The notes: generated by a model not told the origin, from the letters alone. Positions 1 through 7,134 are shown, numbered from the stretch's first letter. The stretch: DNA of 22,432 nucleotides from RGIG5612 sp045599965 (GCA_045599965.1 JAZRXA010000049.1:1-22432); one strand, 5' to 3'. Made by a program: numbers and translations.

Positions 1-30
1 TGTCTTAAAAGTACAAAACGTTGCGAAAAG

Positions 31-62
31 AAAAACAGGTGCCTTCATAGACTCCTGTTTTT
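31..62 (-). terminator. Terminator of the yloU-fakA-FNT operon
   Basis: AAAAACAGG (31-39) is complementary to CCTGTTTTT (54-62), with a 14-nt loop between them. Read on the minus strand, the stem follows the FNT gene stop by about 25 nt and is followed by a T-rich run. The plus-strand side also ends in T residues, so it could work in both directions and terminate a gene lying upstream of the window. Confidence 0.7.
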
Positions 63-86
63 TTATTCATAATAAAAATAGATTAA

Positions 87-713
87 TTAAGCAGCTTTTG
101 CATTAATAACTTTTCTTAGAAGTGGAATTAAAACACCGCCAACGCAGTTACCCAGAGAAATAACAACAATGCAAAGAAGTGATTTCCATGTAATTAATCC
201 TGACATCCAAAAATAGAACATATCAGCAACGCAGTGCTCTGTGCCACAAAGAATAAATCCTACAACACCAAAGATAAGCGCTAAATATTTGCCAACTTGA
301 TGTTCGATATTTTTGAATCCATCAACAGCGATGAAAATAAAAATATTACAAACAACACCAAGTAAGAAAAGACTTAAAAGGCTGTCATTTAATTTAGTTG
401 TGCACATAGAAATTGCTTTTTCTTGAATAGTAACATTTCTTGTAAGTGAAACGATTAATGCGATAAAACCAGTACCAACTAAGTTTCCAAGCCAAATAAT
501 CGGAGTCATAAGTGCATAGTTTTTATCGTTTTCAAATACATAACAGAATTTTCCAGTAAAAAGATGGAAGCCAAAAGTACAGATTGTAAAAAGACCAACT
601 GTAAAGAAAATAGCTCCAACAACTTTACTTTCAACTGAAAGGAAAATTACACCGCCTAAAGCAATGCAAATACCCGCAATAATTGCAGAAATAAAAATCT
701 TAAATGTTTTCAT
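87..713 (-). CDS. Short formate/nitrite transporter (FNT) family channel
   Basis: This is a 208-residue membrane protein of the formate/nitrite transporter (FocA/NirC/HSC) family. Such proteins form pentameric channels in the cytoplasmic membrane for small monovalent anions such as formate, nitrite or hydrosulfide. About six hydrophobic segments are visible (roughly 5-27, 31-52, 70-92, 111-131, 141-157, 177-199). Family hallmarks are present: TGK at 53-55, GNLVG at 76-80, a GTEHCVADMF segment carrying the pore histidine (H160), and GNCVGG at 188-193. It is shorter than the usual 250-280 residues, mostly because the N-terminal part and the loops are short. The ATG follows AAAGGA. It lies 25 nt after the fakA stop and is probably the last gene of that operon. 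The substrate cannot be read from sequence; formate export would suit a fermenter, but that is inference. Confidence 0.85.
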   Translation of the reverse strand: MKTFKIFISAIIAGICIALGGVIFLSVESKVVGAIFFTVGLFTICTFGFHLFTGKFCYVFENDKNYALMTPIIWLGNLVGTGFIALIVSLTRNVTIQEKAISMCTTKLNDSLLSLFLLGVVCNIFIFIAVDGFKNIEHQVGKYLALIFGVVGFILCGTEHCVADMFYFWMSGLITWKSLLCIVVISLGNCVGGVLIPLLRKVINAKAA

Positions 714-738
714 GTTTCTCGTCCTTTGTTATTAAAAT

Positions 739-2397
739 TTATTCAACCGAGATGATGTAATAGTACACTGGTTGTCCACCATATGTAACTTCAATATCAA
801 GCTCGTCAAATTCTTCTTCAATTAGGTCAGATAACTCATTAGCATCATCTTCATTTGCATCCGACCCATAGTAAATAGTTATAAGTTCACTATCTTCGTC
901 AACCATATTTCTTACAGTTTCTAAAACAGTGTTCTTAATATCTGTTCCAACTGCTTTCATATGACCATCTCCAATGCCCATATAGTCGCCATTATGAATT
1001 TTCATTCCGTCTATTTCAGTATCTCTAACAGCATATGTAATTTCAGCAGTTTTAATTTCTCTTGCTGCATCAGCCATATGTGTAGCATTTTCATCAATTG
1101 ATAATGCAGGTGCAAAATTAATAACAGCAGCAATACCTTGAGTAACTGTTTTTGTAGGAACAACTATTACTCTTTTATCTTCACAAAGGAAACTAGCTTG
1201 TTGTGCTGCCATAATTATGTTTCCGTTATTTGGAAGAACAAAAACGTTTTCAGCATTAACTTTGTTGATAGCGGCTGCTATATCATCAGCACTAGGATTC
1301 ATAGTTTGACCGCCTTCAATTACTTCATCAACACTCATGCCCTTAAAGATTTTAGCAAGTCCATCTCCAGCACAAACTGATACAAATCCCCATTCTTTTT
1401 TAGGAACATTGCTAGCTATAGGAGCTGCGCTATTTTCTTCTTTGAACAATTTTTCATTATGTTCTTCGCGCATGTTGTCAATTTTAAGGTTTGTAAGTGA
1501 TCCATAGGTTAAAGCTTTTTCTATCGCGTTTCCGGGATGATTTGTGTGAACATGAACTTTAACAATATCATCCATATTAACGCAAACAATCGAATCACCT
1601 ATGCTAGTTAAGAAATCTTTGAATTCTAACTCGTCTTTTTCTGTAAAATCTTTTTCAAGATCAATTATAAATTCGGTACAATAACCAAATTTTATATCGG
1701 CTGTAGAAATATCAGATGTATCAATTTTTCTTGATGAAGTTTGATTTTCAGATCCTACTTCAAATTCAAATTCAATCTTTTCTCCTATAAAAGCATTATA
1801 AGCACCTTTTAAGAATTCAACTAAGCCTTGTCCACCAGAATCAACAACGCCTGCTTCTTTTAATACTGGAAGCATTTCTGGAGTTTTACTTAGCATGAAC
1901 TCAGCATATTTAATAATTTCATTAAAATAATCTGCTAAAGAAAGTTCGCTATCTGAAAGCTCAATAGCCTTAGTACTAGCTGCTTTTGCAACTGTAAGAA
2001 TTGTACCTTCTTTAGGTTTCATAACTGCTTTATAAGCTGTGGCAACAGCTTTATCCATGGCTGTAGATACAACCTTCTTATCAATTCTTTTTACACCTTC
2101 TAATTCTTTAGCAAAGCCTCTGCAAAGTTGACTCATAATAACGCCTGAGTTACCTCTTGCTCCTCTTAAAGTACCTTGCGCAATTTTCTTTCCAACTTCC
2201 TCGATGCTAACATTATCATCAAGTGCACTAACATCTTTAACAGCATTCATAACTGTTAAAGTCATATTAGTACCAGTATCTCCATCAGGTACAGGAAATA
2301 CGTTTAATTCATTTATCCAATCTTTCTTTGCATTAAGGTTATTAGCGCCTGCCATAAACATCAATTTAAGTGTTTTGGCATCAATATAGTTTTCCAT
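739..2397 (-). CDS. fakA: Fatty acid kinase catalytic subunit-like (DAK2/DegV-type, YloV)
   Basis: This 552-residue protein has the architecture and length of FakA/YloV. FakA is the ATP-binding subunit that phosphorylates exogenous fatty acids presented by a FakB (DegV) partner. The acyl-phosphate feeds PlsX/PlsY phospholipid synthesis. The N-terminal DhaL/DAK2 domain shows PDGDTGTNM (37-45), whose aspartates bind Mg-ATP, and GARGNSGVIMSQ (79-90). The middle has the EVGVVDSGGQG-type segment (seen here as EAGVVDSGGQG), and the C-terminal DegV-like part carries VLPNNGNI. The ATG is preceded by AAAGGT. The gene follows yloU by 13 nt, the standard Bacillota arrangement. No fakB is in the window; the partner would be encoded elsewhere. 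Identification is firm for the family and good for the function. Confidence 0.92.
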   Translation of the reverse strand: MENYIDAKTLKLMFMAGANNLNAKKDWINELNVFPVPDGDTGTNMTLTVMNAVKDVSALDDNVSIEEVGKKIAQGTLRGARGNSGVIMSQLCRGFAKELEGVKRIDKKVVSTAMDKAVATAYKAVMKPKEGTILTVAKAASTKAIELSDSELSLADYFNEIIKYAEFMLSKTPEMLPVLKEAGVVDSGGQGLVEFLKGAYNAFIGEKIEFEFEVGSENQTSSRKIDTSDISTADIKFGYCTEFIIDLEKDFTEKDELEFKDFLTSIGDSIVCVNMDDIVKVHVHTNHPGNAIEKALTYGSLTNLKIDNMREEHNEKLFKEENSAAPIASNVPKKEWGFVSVCAGDGLAKIFKGMSVDEVIEGGQTMNPSADDIAAAINKVNAENVFVLPNNGNIIMAAQQASFLCEDKRVIVVPTKTVTQGIAAVINFAPALSIDENATHMADAAREIKTAEITYAVRDTEIDGMKIHNGDYMGIGDGHMKAVGTDIKNTVLETVRNMVDEDSELITIYYGSDANEDDANELSDLIEEEFDELDIEVTYGGQPVYYYIISVE

Positions 2398-2410
2398 AAA
2401 AATACCTTTC

Positions 2411-2767
2411 TTAATCGATTACCCTAACACCTTCAACAACGATGTTTATTTTATTTATCTTAAATCCAGTTGAACTTTCAACTTGATATTTAACTGCATC
2501 AACTAAATTTTCTGTTACAGTTGCAATTTGAACACCATAAGCAACGATAATATGTAAATCAATAGTAATTTCATTATCCTCAACTAATACTTTTACGCCA
2601 TTAGTTATACTATTTCTAGTAAGCAACTTAACAATTCCATCACTTTTACTAAGCGCAGCCATACCAACAACGCCAAAGCACTCAATTGCAGTAAGTCCAG
2701 CAATCTTAGCAATGACATTATTATCAATCTCAACTGAGCCTAGCTTAGTTAAATAACCAGCTTTCAT
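2411..2767 (-). CDS. yloU: Asp23/Gls24 family envelope stress protein (YloU-like)
   Basis: This 118-residue protein matches the Asp23/Gls24 family: an IDNNVIAKIAGLTAIECFGVVGMA-type start (residues about 14-37), then repeated amphipathic beta segments with a conserved VEDNEITIDLHIIVAYGVQI stretch, ending in INIVVEGVRV. Family members are abundant cytoplasmic proteins linked to the cell envelope and alkaline stress in Staphylococcus and relatives. Their biochemical role is not settled. The start is strongly supported by AAAGGAGG five bases before ATG. It is the first gene of the yloU-fakA operon and is divergent from rpmB, as in Bacillus subtilis. Confidence 0.9.
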   Translation of the reverse strand: MKAGYLTKLGSVEIDNNVIAKIAGLTAIECFGVVGMAALSKSDGIVKLLTRNSITNGVKVLVEDNEITIDLHIIVAYGVQIATVTENLVDAVKYQVESSTGFKINKINIVVEGVRVID

Positions 2768-2800
2768 AAAAGCCTCCTTTTTTTACGCCGTATTTTTATG

Positions 2801-2828
2801 ATTATAAACTATATGAGATAAAAATCAA
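2801..2828 (-). promoter_or_regulatory. Promoter of yloU-fakA operon
   Basis: On the minus strand TTGATT (2828-2823) is followed after 16 nt by TATAAT (2806-2801), a good housekeeping sigma-A type promoter. It lies about 34 nt upstream of the yloU start codon and is divergent from the rpmB promoter. Confidence 0.75.
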
Positions 2829-2846
2829 ATATATTAAATATTTTTC

Positions 2847-2875
2847 TTGCAAAAGCCTTAGCAATTTGATAAAAT
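2847..2875 (+). promoter_or_regulatory. Promoter of rpmB (extended -10)
   Basis: TTGCAA (2847-2852), a 17-nt spacer, then TAAAAT (2870-2875). TG at 2867-2868 gives an extended -10 element. Transcription would begin near 2881-2884, immediately before a small inverted repeat in the leader. Confidence 0.8.
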
Positions 2876-2884
2876 ACCTATCGT

Positions 2885-2898
2885 GTCGTGTGCACGAC
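2885..2898 (+). promoter_or_regulatory. Small inverted repeat at the 5' end of the rpmB leader
   Basis: GTCGTG (2885-2890) and CACGAC (2893-2898) are perfect inverted repeats separated by TG. As RNA they would give a five-pair stem closing a four-base loop at or next to the predicted transcript start, about 10 nt before the ribosome binding site AAGGAGG (2907-2913). It could be a 5'-end hairpin or a protein site; function is unknown. Confidence 0.45.
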
Positions 2899-2922
2899 TA
2901 TTCTATAAGGAGGTGCAAAAAT

Positions 2923-3108
2923 ATGGCAAAATGTGATATTTGTGGTAAAGGTGTTCACTTTGGAAATGCTGTTAGCCATTCACACAGAAGATCAAATAAA
3001 ATTTGGAAAGCAAACATTAAATCTGTTAAAGTTAAAACAGCTGGTGGCGCTAAAACAATGCATGTTTGTACTTCCTGTTTAAGATCTGGAAAAGTAGAAA
3101 GAGCTTAA
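2923..3108 (+). CDS. rpmB: Ribosomal protein bL28
   Basis: This encodes the 61-residue large-subunit protein bL28, starting MAKCDICGKG. Two cysteine pairs, CDIC near the N terminus and CTSC near residue 50, mark the zinc-binding (C+) form. The segment HSHRRSNKIWKANIKSVKVK is typical. An in-frame ATG exists upstream at 2866, but it lies inside the promoter -10 region. The start at 2923 has AAGGAGG nine bases ahead and gives the canonical N terminus, so it is chosen. It is transcribed alone, from its own promoter to its own terminator, and is divergent from yloU. Confidence 0.97.
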   Translation: MAKCDICGKGVHFGNAVSHSHRRSNKIWKANIKSVKVKTAGGAKTMHVCTSCLRSGKVERA

Positions 3109-3118
3109 TGCTTAACTT

Positions 3119-3143
3119 AAAAGAACCGAAAGGTTCTTTTTTT
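3119..3143 (+). terminator. rpmB intrinsic terminator
   Basis: AAGAACC (3121-3127), a GAAA tetraloop, then GGTTCTT (3132-3138) running into a T tract to 3143. This is a textbook intrinsic terminator about 12 nt after the rpmB stop. Confidence 0.92.
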
Positions 3144-3174
3144 ATTTTAAATTATATACACTTCTATTAAAAAC

Positions 3175-3193
3175 TATAATAATGTTATATAAT
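3175..3193 (+). promoter_or_regulatory. Candidate -10 elements for fba
   Basis: Two TATAAT hexamers lie at 3175-3180 and 3188-3193, between the rpmB terminator and fba. Neither has a recognisable -35 at the right distance, so which is used (if either) is uncertain. Confidence 0.4.
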
Positions 3194-3219
3194 AAAGAAA
3201 AAATTAAAGAGGTGATATT

Positions 3220-4155
3220 ATGCCATTAGTAAACACAAAAGAAATGTTTGAAAAAGCCTATAACGGTGGATATGCCGTAGGTGCTTTCAATGTAAACAAT
3301 ATGGAAATTGTACAAGGTATTACAGAAGCAGCCAAAGAGCTTAGTGCCCCACTTATTTTACAAGTATCTAAAGGCGCAAGAGCTTATGCGAACCATACAT
3401 ATCTTATGAAACTTGTTGAAGCTGCAGTTATTGAAACAGGACTTCCAATAGCACTTCACTTAGATCATGGAGATAGCTTTGATCTTTGTAAAAGCTGTAT
3501 AGATGGTGGATTTACATCAGTAATGATAGATAAGTCTTCTCTTTCATTAGCTGAAAACATTGAAGAAACAAAAAAGGTTGTCGAATATGCACATGAAAGA
3601 GGCGTTGTTGTAGAAGGCGAATTAGGTACATTAGCTGGAATTGAAGATGAAGTTAATGTTAGCGCTGAAGATTGCTCATACACACACCCAGATGATGTGC
3701 AAGAATTTATTGAAAAAACAGGCTGTGACTCTTTAGCAATTGCAATAGGTACAAGCCACGGAGCTTATAAATTTAAGCCTGGAACAAAACCACAACTACG
3801 TTTTGATATTTTAGAAGAAGTTCAAAGAAGACTTCCAGGTTTCCCTATTGTTCTTCATGGTTCTAGTTCAGTGCCACAAGAATTTGTTTCAAAAATAAAT
3901 CAATATGGCGGAAATATGCCAGGCGCAATAGGCGTACCAGAAGATCAATTAAGACAAGCCGCTAGTATGTCAGTATGTAAAATCAATATTGATTCAGACC
4001 TAAGACTAGCTATGACAGCGACAGTTAGAGAATATTTTGCAAATAACCCGGCAGACTTTGACCCACGCCAGTACTTAAAGCCAGCTAGAAATGCAATAAA
4101 AGAAATGGTAATGCACAAAATGATAAATGTACTAGGCTGCAACGGAAAAGCCTAA
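3220..4155 (+). CDS. fba: Class II fructose-bisphosphate aldolase
   Basis: This 311-residue zinc-dependent aldolase cleaves fructose 1,6-bisphosphate into dihydroxyacetone phosphate and glyceraldehyde 3-phosphate in glycolysis, and acts in reverse in gluconeogenesis. Visible motifs: GAFNVNNME near the N terminus, HLDHGDS (80-86) with the catalytic Asp82 and zinc ligand His83, VVEGELGTLAGIED around 130-145, GTSHGAYK with another metal-binding histidine, and VLHGSSSVP with the third histidine and phosphate-binding serines. NIDSDLRLAMTATVR near residue 260 is a typical substrate-binding segment. Length is normal for the class. The start has AAAGAGGTG in front. The next gene is phosphofructokinase, so two successive glycolytic steps are adjacent, possibly in one transcript through the repeat element at 4165-4296. 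Confidence 0.96.
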   Translation: MPLVNTKEMFEKAYNGGYAVGAFNVNNMEIVQGITEAAKELSAPLILQVSKGARAYANHTYLMKLVEAAVIETGLPIALHLDHGDSFDLCKSCIDGGFTSVMIDKSSLSLAENIEETKKVVEYAHERGVVVEGELGTLAGIEDEVNVSAEDCSYTHPDDVQEFIEKTGCDSLAIAIGTSHGAYKFKPGTKPQLRFDILEEVQRRLPGFPIVLHGSSSVPQEFVSKINQYGGNMPGAIGVPEDQLRQAASMSVCKINIDSDLRLAMTATVREYFANNPADFDPRQYLKPARNAIKEMVMHKMINVLGCNGKA

Positions 4156-4164
4156 TAAATAATA

Positions 4165-4296
4165 CCGAGCGCGAGCGAGGTTCAAAGTAATTGTTAATTC
4201 CGAGCGCGAGCAGGAAGGCACCATGCGAGCAGGAGGACCCCTATTAGGGGAGTACCTGCGAAGTATGGGAGATGTCCTGCGAGAGCGAGGTTCAAA
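4165..4296. repeat. GC-rich nested palindromic repeat element between fba and pfp
   Basis: This 132-bp block is markedly GC-rich in an AT-rich chromosome. It is built from repeated words. CCGAGCGCGAGC occurs at 4165-4176 and 4200-4211. GAGCGAGGTTCAAA occurs at 4173-4186 and 4283-4296. GCGAGCAGGA occurs at 4206-4215 and 4225-4234. Between the second copies lies a nested inverted repeat: GCAGGA (4210-4215) with TCCTGC (4275-4280), CCAT (4221-4224) with ATGG (4265-4268), GCAGG (4229-4233) with CCTGC (4255-4259), and CCCCTA (4238-4243) with TAGGGG (4245-4250). The internal loops are nearly symmetrical. The first unit (4165-4186) looks like the second (4200-4296) with its palindromic middle deleted. 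There is no T tract, so it is not a typical terminator. It is probably a short interspersed, MITE-like or structured-RNA repeat. No protein can be assigned to it. Confidence 0.75.
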
Positions 4297-4317
4297 ATAT
4301 TAATATAGGAGAATAAC

Positions 4318-5580
4318 ATGGCAGAAAAGTTAGTAGGAAGTTGTATATTTGGGCAATCAGGAGGCCCGTCATCAGTAATAAATTCCAGTGCATACGGCGT
4401 AATAAGAACAGCGCTAGATAGCGAATGCATCACAAACGTATATGGAGCTGAATATGGAATTCTAGGCGTAATAAATGAACGATTATTTGATATGTCAAAA
4501 GAAGACCAACAAGAATTAGAGTTATTAACAAATACTCCATCCTCTGCACTAGGATCATGTAGATATAAAATGGCAGACCCAGATGAAGATGATACAGACT
4601 ATAAAAAAATATTAGAAGTATTCAAAAAATATAATGTTCGATACTTTTTCTATAACGGTGGAAACGATTCAATGGATACATGTAACAAAATCTATCGTTA
4701 CATGAAAAAAGTTAATTACGATATTAGAGTTATCGGCGTGCCAAAAACAATAGATAATGACCTTGCAGGAACAGACCATTGCCCTGGCTATGGTAGCGCC
4801 GCAAAATATATTGCTACTTCATGTATGGAAGTTTGTAAAGATAATGAAGTCTATTCAACAGATAATATTACAATTATGGAAATAATGGGCCGTCATGCAG
4901 GATGGCTTACAGCAGCATCAGCATTAGCAACATTCAAAGGCGCTGGCCCAGACCTAATATATTTACCAGAAACAAACTTCTCTTTCGACCAATTTATGGA
5001 TGATATCCAAAGAGTACATGAAGAAAAAGGTGATGTTTTTGTATGTGTTTCAGAAGGAATTCATTACGAAAACTTAAATTATGTTTCTGAAGCAAAAATT
5101 TCTCAAACAGATGGCTTTGGTCATACACAATTAGGTGGTGTTGCTAATTATTTAGCTGATTTAGTTAAAGGCCGTACAGGTGTAAAAACTAGAGCTATCG
5201 AACTTAGCTTGCTTCAAAGAAGTGCTGCTCACTTAGCATCACAAACAGATATAGATGAAGCTATTGCCGCTGGTAAATTTGCTGTTGAGCAAGCTATTGC
5301 TGGTAAAAGTGGCAAAATGGTAGCTTTTGAACGTGATGAAAATGCAAAAGAATATAAGATGAAGAATATATTAATTCCTCTTGATTCAGTTGCAAATGTT
5401 GAGAAAGTAGTACCTAGAGAATGGATTAATAAAGAAGGCAATTTTGTAAATAGAGACTTTATAAAATATGCTCTGCCTCTAATATCTGGTCAACCAATTA
5501 GATATTATGAGGATTCACTACCTAGATTTGCAAAACTTAAAAAAGTTTTAGCTGGTAAAAAGAAAGAAAAAAGGGACTAA
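4318..5580 (+). CDS. pfp: 6-phosphofructokinase, pyrophosphate-dependent type
   Basis: This 420-residue phosphofructokinase phosphorylates fructose 6-phosphate to the 1,6-bisphosphate. The donor appears to be pyrophosphate rather than ATP. The active-site segments are GGNDS (114-118), with aspartate where ATP enzymes have glycine, and PKTIDND (142-148), with lysine where ATP enzymes have glycine. Both substitutions are the recognised PPi-type signature. GQSGGPSSVINSS at the N terminus and MGRHAGW (190-196) are conserved family motifs. It is about 100 residues longer than the 320-residue bacterial ATP enzyme, as in the longer PPi-type clades. AGGAG precedes the ATG by seven bases. It lies downstream of fba, separated by the GC-rich repeat. 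Its stop codon is inside a bidirectional terminator stem. Donor specificity is inferred from residues only. Confidence 0.9.
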   Translation: MAEKLVGSCIFGQSGGPSSVINSSAYGVIRTALDSECITNVYGAEYGILGVINERLFDMSKEDQQELELLTNTPSSALGSCRYKMADPDEDDTDYKKILEVFKKYNVRYFFYNGGNDSMDTCNKIYRYMKKVNYDIRVIGVPKTIDNDLAGTDHCPGYGSAAKYIATSCMEVCKDNEVYSTDNITIMEIMGRHAGWLTAASALATFKGAGPDLIYLPETNFSFDQFMDDIQRVHEEKGDVFVCVSEGIHYENLNYVSEAKISQTDGFGHTQLGGVANYLADLVKGRTGVKTRAIELSLLQRSAAHLASQTDIDEAIAAGKFAVEQAIAGKSGKMVAFERDENAKEYKMKNILIPLDSVANVEKVVPREWINKEGNFVNRDFIKYALPLISGQPIRYYEDSLPRFAKLKKVLAGKKKEKRD

Positions 5581-5592
5581 TTAGTCCCTTTT
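5569..5592. terminator. Bidirectional terminator between pfp and gerW
   Basis: A perfect 24-nt palindrome: AAAAGGGACTAA (5569-5580) mirrored by TTAGTCCCTTTT (5581-5592), with A and T tracts on its two sides. The pfp stop codon TAA (5578-5580) lies in the stem. It can serve both converging genes; gerW ends 6 nt away. Confidence 0.9.
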
Positions 5593-5597
5593 ATTTT

Positions 5598-6023
5598 TTA
5601 TAAAATTTCATCTATATTTGGATAATCGTTTTCTAACTTAATTCTATTACTCTTTTTTGATCTTTGCTTTTCCTTAGGAGTCTCATTAAGTTTATCAGTA
5701 AGCTTATTAATTAAATCAGGAATAAGATCAATTAATTTGTTAATTGAATCTTTATCTTTAATATTAACAACCTTACTTGTTCCATTTTGGATAATTAAAA
5801 CAGCAGAAGGAGTAAGCTTTGCGCCAGCGCCTGTAGCTCCGTTATTATTACCATTCTTCTCTTTGTTAAAAGAACCAGCTGCAACGCCAAATGAAACATC
5901 AGCCATAGGAAAAACAATAATGTCTTTATATTGCATAGGTTCGCCAACAATAGTTTTAGCTGATACGAAATTTTCTAGGTTCGTCATTATAGTTGAAACA
6001 GTTTTATCAACGTTATCTGCCAT
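5598..6023 (-). CDS. ytfJ: GerW family spore protein (YtfJ)
   Basis: This 141-residue protein matches the GerW/YtfJ family, a spore protein needed for normal germination in Bacillus subtilis and also found in many Clostridia. Recognisable parts are an N-terminal helix (VSTIMTNLENF), the IVGEPMQYKDIIVFPMADVSFGVAAG block, a short Gly/Asn-rich linker around 58-68, and the TPSAVLIIQNG strand pair. A charged tail rich in Lys and Arg follows residue 110. Its ATG overlaps the ytfI stop (TAATG), and its AAGGAGG lies inside the end of ytfI, so the two are translationally coupled. The ytfI-ytfJ pairing is the same as in B. subtilis and strengthens both calls. It implies an endospore-forming ancestor, but does not prove that this organism sporulates. 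Confidence 0.88.
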   Translation of the reverse strand: MADNVDKTVSTIMTNLENFVSAKTIVGEPMQYKDIIVFPMADVSFGVAAGSFNKEKNGNNNGATGAGAKLTPSAVLIIQNGTSKVVNIKDKDSINKLIDLIPDLINKLTDKLNETPKEKQRSKKSNRIKLENDYPNIDEIL

Positions 6024-6835
6024 TAGAATATCCTCCTTACAGATTCGACCATTCTTTTATAATCCTTGTTTAAGATAAGTCGTAAATAAGATATTAACAT
6101 ATATCCTACAAAAAGTCTTCCATAAATTTTTAAATCTAAAATCACGCCATTATCTTCAAAATCTGGTGTAACAAGCAATTTACCTTTTTGAGACTGCTCC
6201 GCCCAGCTTGCAAACAAGCCATAAACTAATGCAGTTTTAGCCGGATCGTTTAATCCAAAATTAATATTTCCCACAATTTTTCTTGGAAAAATATGTCTAA
6301 AGCATTTAATAATTAATTCTTTAATATTTTTTATAGTATTCTTTGTATAGTCTTTAGAAAGAAAATCTTTTATTTCTTTAACCTTTTGGAAAAACTTTTT
6401 AATTTTATTTAATAATTTAATTAGTCTTTCCTTAAAAGATATTCTTTTTTTCTTCTTTTTTCTTGTGCTTTTTTTATTTGTTGTAGCAATTTCGCTTTTA
6501 ATAGGTTTGCCCTGCTTTTTATTTACTGATTTATTATTAGGTGTATTAGCTTTCTTTATATTATCTTTTTCCTTATCATGTTCCGACAAATTTAATTTGA
6601 TACCGAAAATCTTCAAAAAATAATCAAATTCACCTTCAATATAAGAAAGCTTAAAATAAGCTACTCCAAATAACCATTTAACACTTGATACAAGGTTAGT
6701 ATTTACATTATGCCCTTTTGCAATAATTTTATATCTTAGCGGTATCAATAAAACCATAAGCGCAATAACTAATGCAAGCGCTATGATGCATAAAAGAACA
6801 ATCCCGATAATTTTTAATACATTAAGAAAAATCAT
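6023..6835 (-). CDS. ytfI: DUF2953 membrane-anchored protein (YtfI-like)
   Basis: This 270-residue protein has one strong N-terminal membrane segment (about 7-34, with the sequence LIPLRYKI at its end). A very lysine-rich central region (about 90-165) follows, and then the conserved C-terminal block including INFGLNDPAKTALVYGLFASW. That organisation, and its position directly before ytfJ/gerW, identify the DUF2953 (YtfI) family. The biochemical role is unknown; the link to spores comes from the partner gene. The ATG follows AAGGAG and forms an ATGA overlap with the stop of the preceding small gene. Confidence 0.82.
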   Translation of the reverse strand: MIFLNVLKIIGIVLLCIIALALVIALMVLLIPLRYKIIAKGHNVNTNLVSSVKWLFGVAYFKLSYIEGEFDYFLKIFGIKLNLSEHDKEKDNIKKANTPNNKSVNKKQGKPIKSEIATTNKKSTRKKKKKRISFKERLIKLLNKIKKFFQKVKEIKDFLSKDYTKNTIKNIKELIIKCFRHIFPRKIVGNINFGLNDPAKTALVYGLFASWAEQSQKGKLLVTPDFEDNGVILDLKIYGRLFVGYMLISYLRLILNKDYKRMVESVRRIF

Positions 6836-7131
6836 CTAAAATAGCTCCTTGCATCATAAGTATTGGTTTCATTGTATACATCTTCAATAATTTGTCTTAT
6901 TAAATCAAAAGCCTCGTCTTTTGTAAAAGCAATTCCAATATATTTTTTATTGTAATTTTCTTTATTAAAAAGCATATACGAAGGAATGATATCAAATAAA
7001 TCATTATTATTTTCTGCAAGACAAATTAAATAGACTCCTAATACGAGCTTATGTCTTTTTAATTTTGAAATTATTTTTGATTTATTATTTTTGACAGCCT
7101 CACCTAAATATAACTTTTTATGGAATTTCAT
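6832..7131 (-). CDS. Conserved small protein of unknown function
   Basis: This 99-residue protein has no function I can name. It looks like a soluble alpha/beta protein: a basic N-terminal third (YLGEAVKNNKSKIISKLKRHK), hydrophobic strands LVLGVYLICLA and KYIGIAFT, and an acidic helix AFDLIRQIIEDVYNET. It resembles small proteins I recall from other Clostridia at about this length, with a YLG...KIIxKLK...DIIPSY pattern; this is recollection, not a search. It begins 3 nt after the flippase stop without a clear ribosome binding site and overlaps ytfI by 4 nt. It is therefore real, cotranscribed and probably translationally coupled. Confidence 0.75.
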   Translation of the reverse strand: MKFHKKLYLGEAVKNNKSKIISKLKRHKLVLGVYLICLAENNNDLFDIIPSYMLFNKENYNKKYIGIAFTKDEAFDLIRQIIEDVYNETNTYDARSYFR

Positions 7132-7134
7132 AAA

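Noticed and set aside
2866..2922. Longer rpmB product starting at the upstream ATG (2866)
   Set aside because: This ATG overlaps the extended -10 promoter, has no ribosome binding site and would add 19 residues foreign to bL28.
4229..4259. Intrinsic terminator after fba
   Set aside because: The CCCCTA/TAGGGG hairpin is strong but no T tract follows on either strand, and it is part of a larger repeat-built structure.
4194..4433. Minus-strand 79-residue open frame across the repeat element and the start of pfp
   Set aside because: It overlaps the pfp start antisense, and its C-terminal half is just translation of the GC-rich repeat. No credible ribosome binding site or family match.
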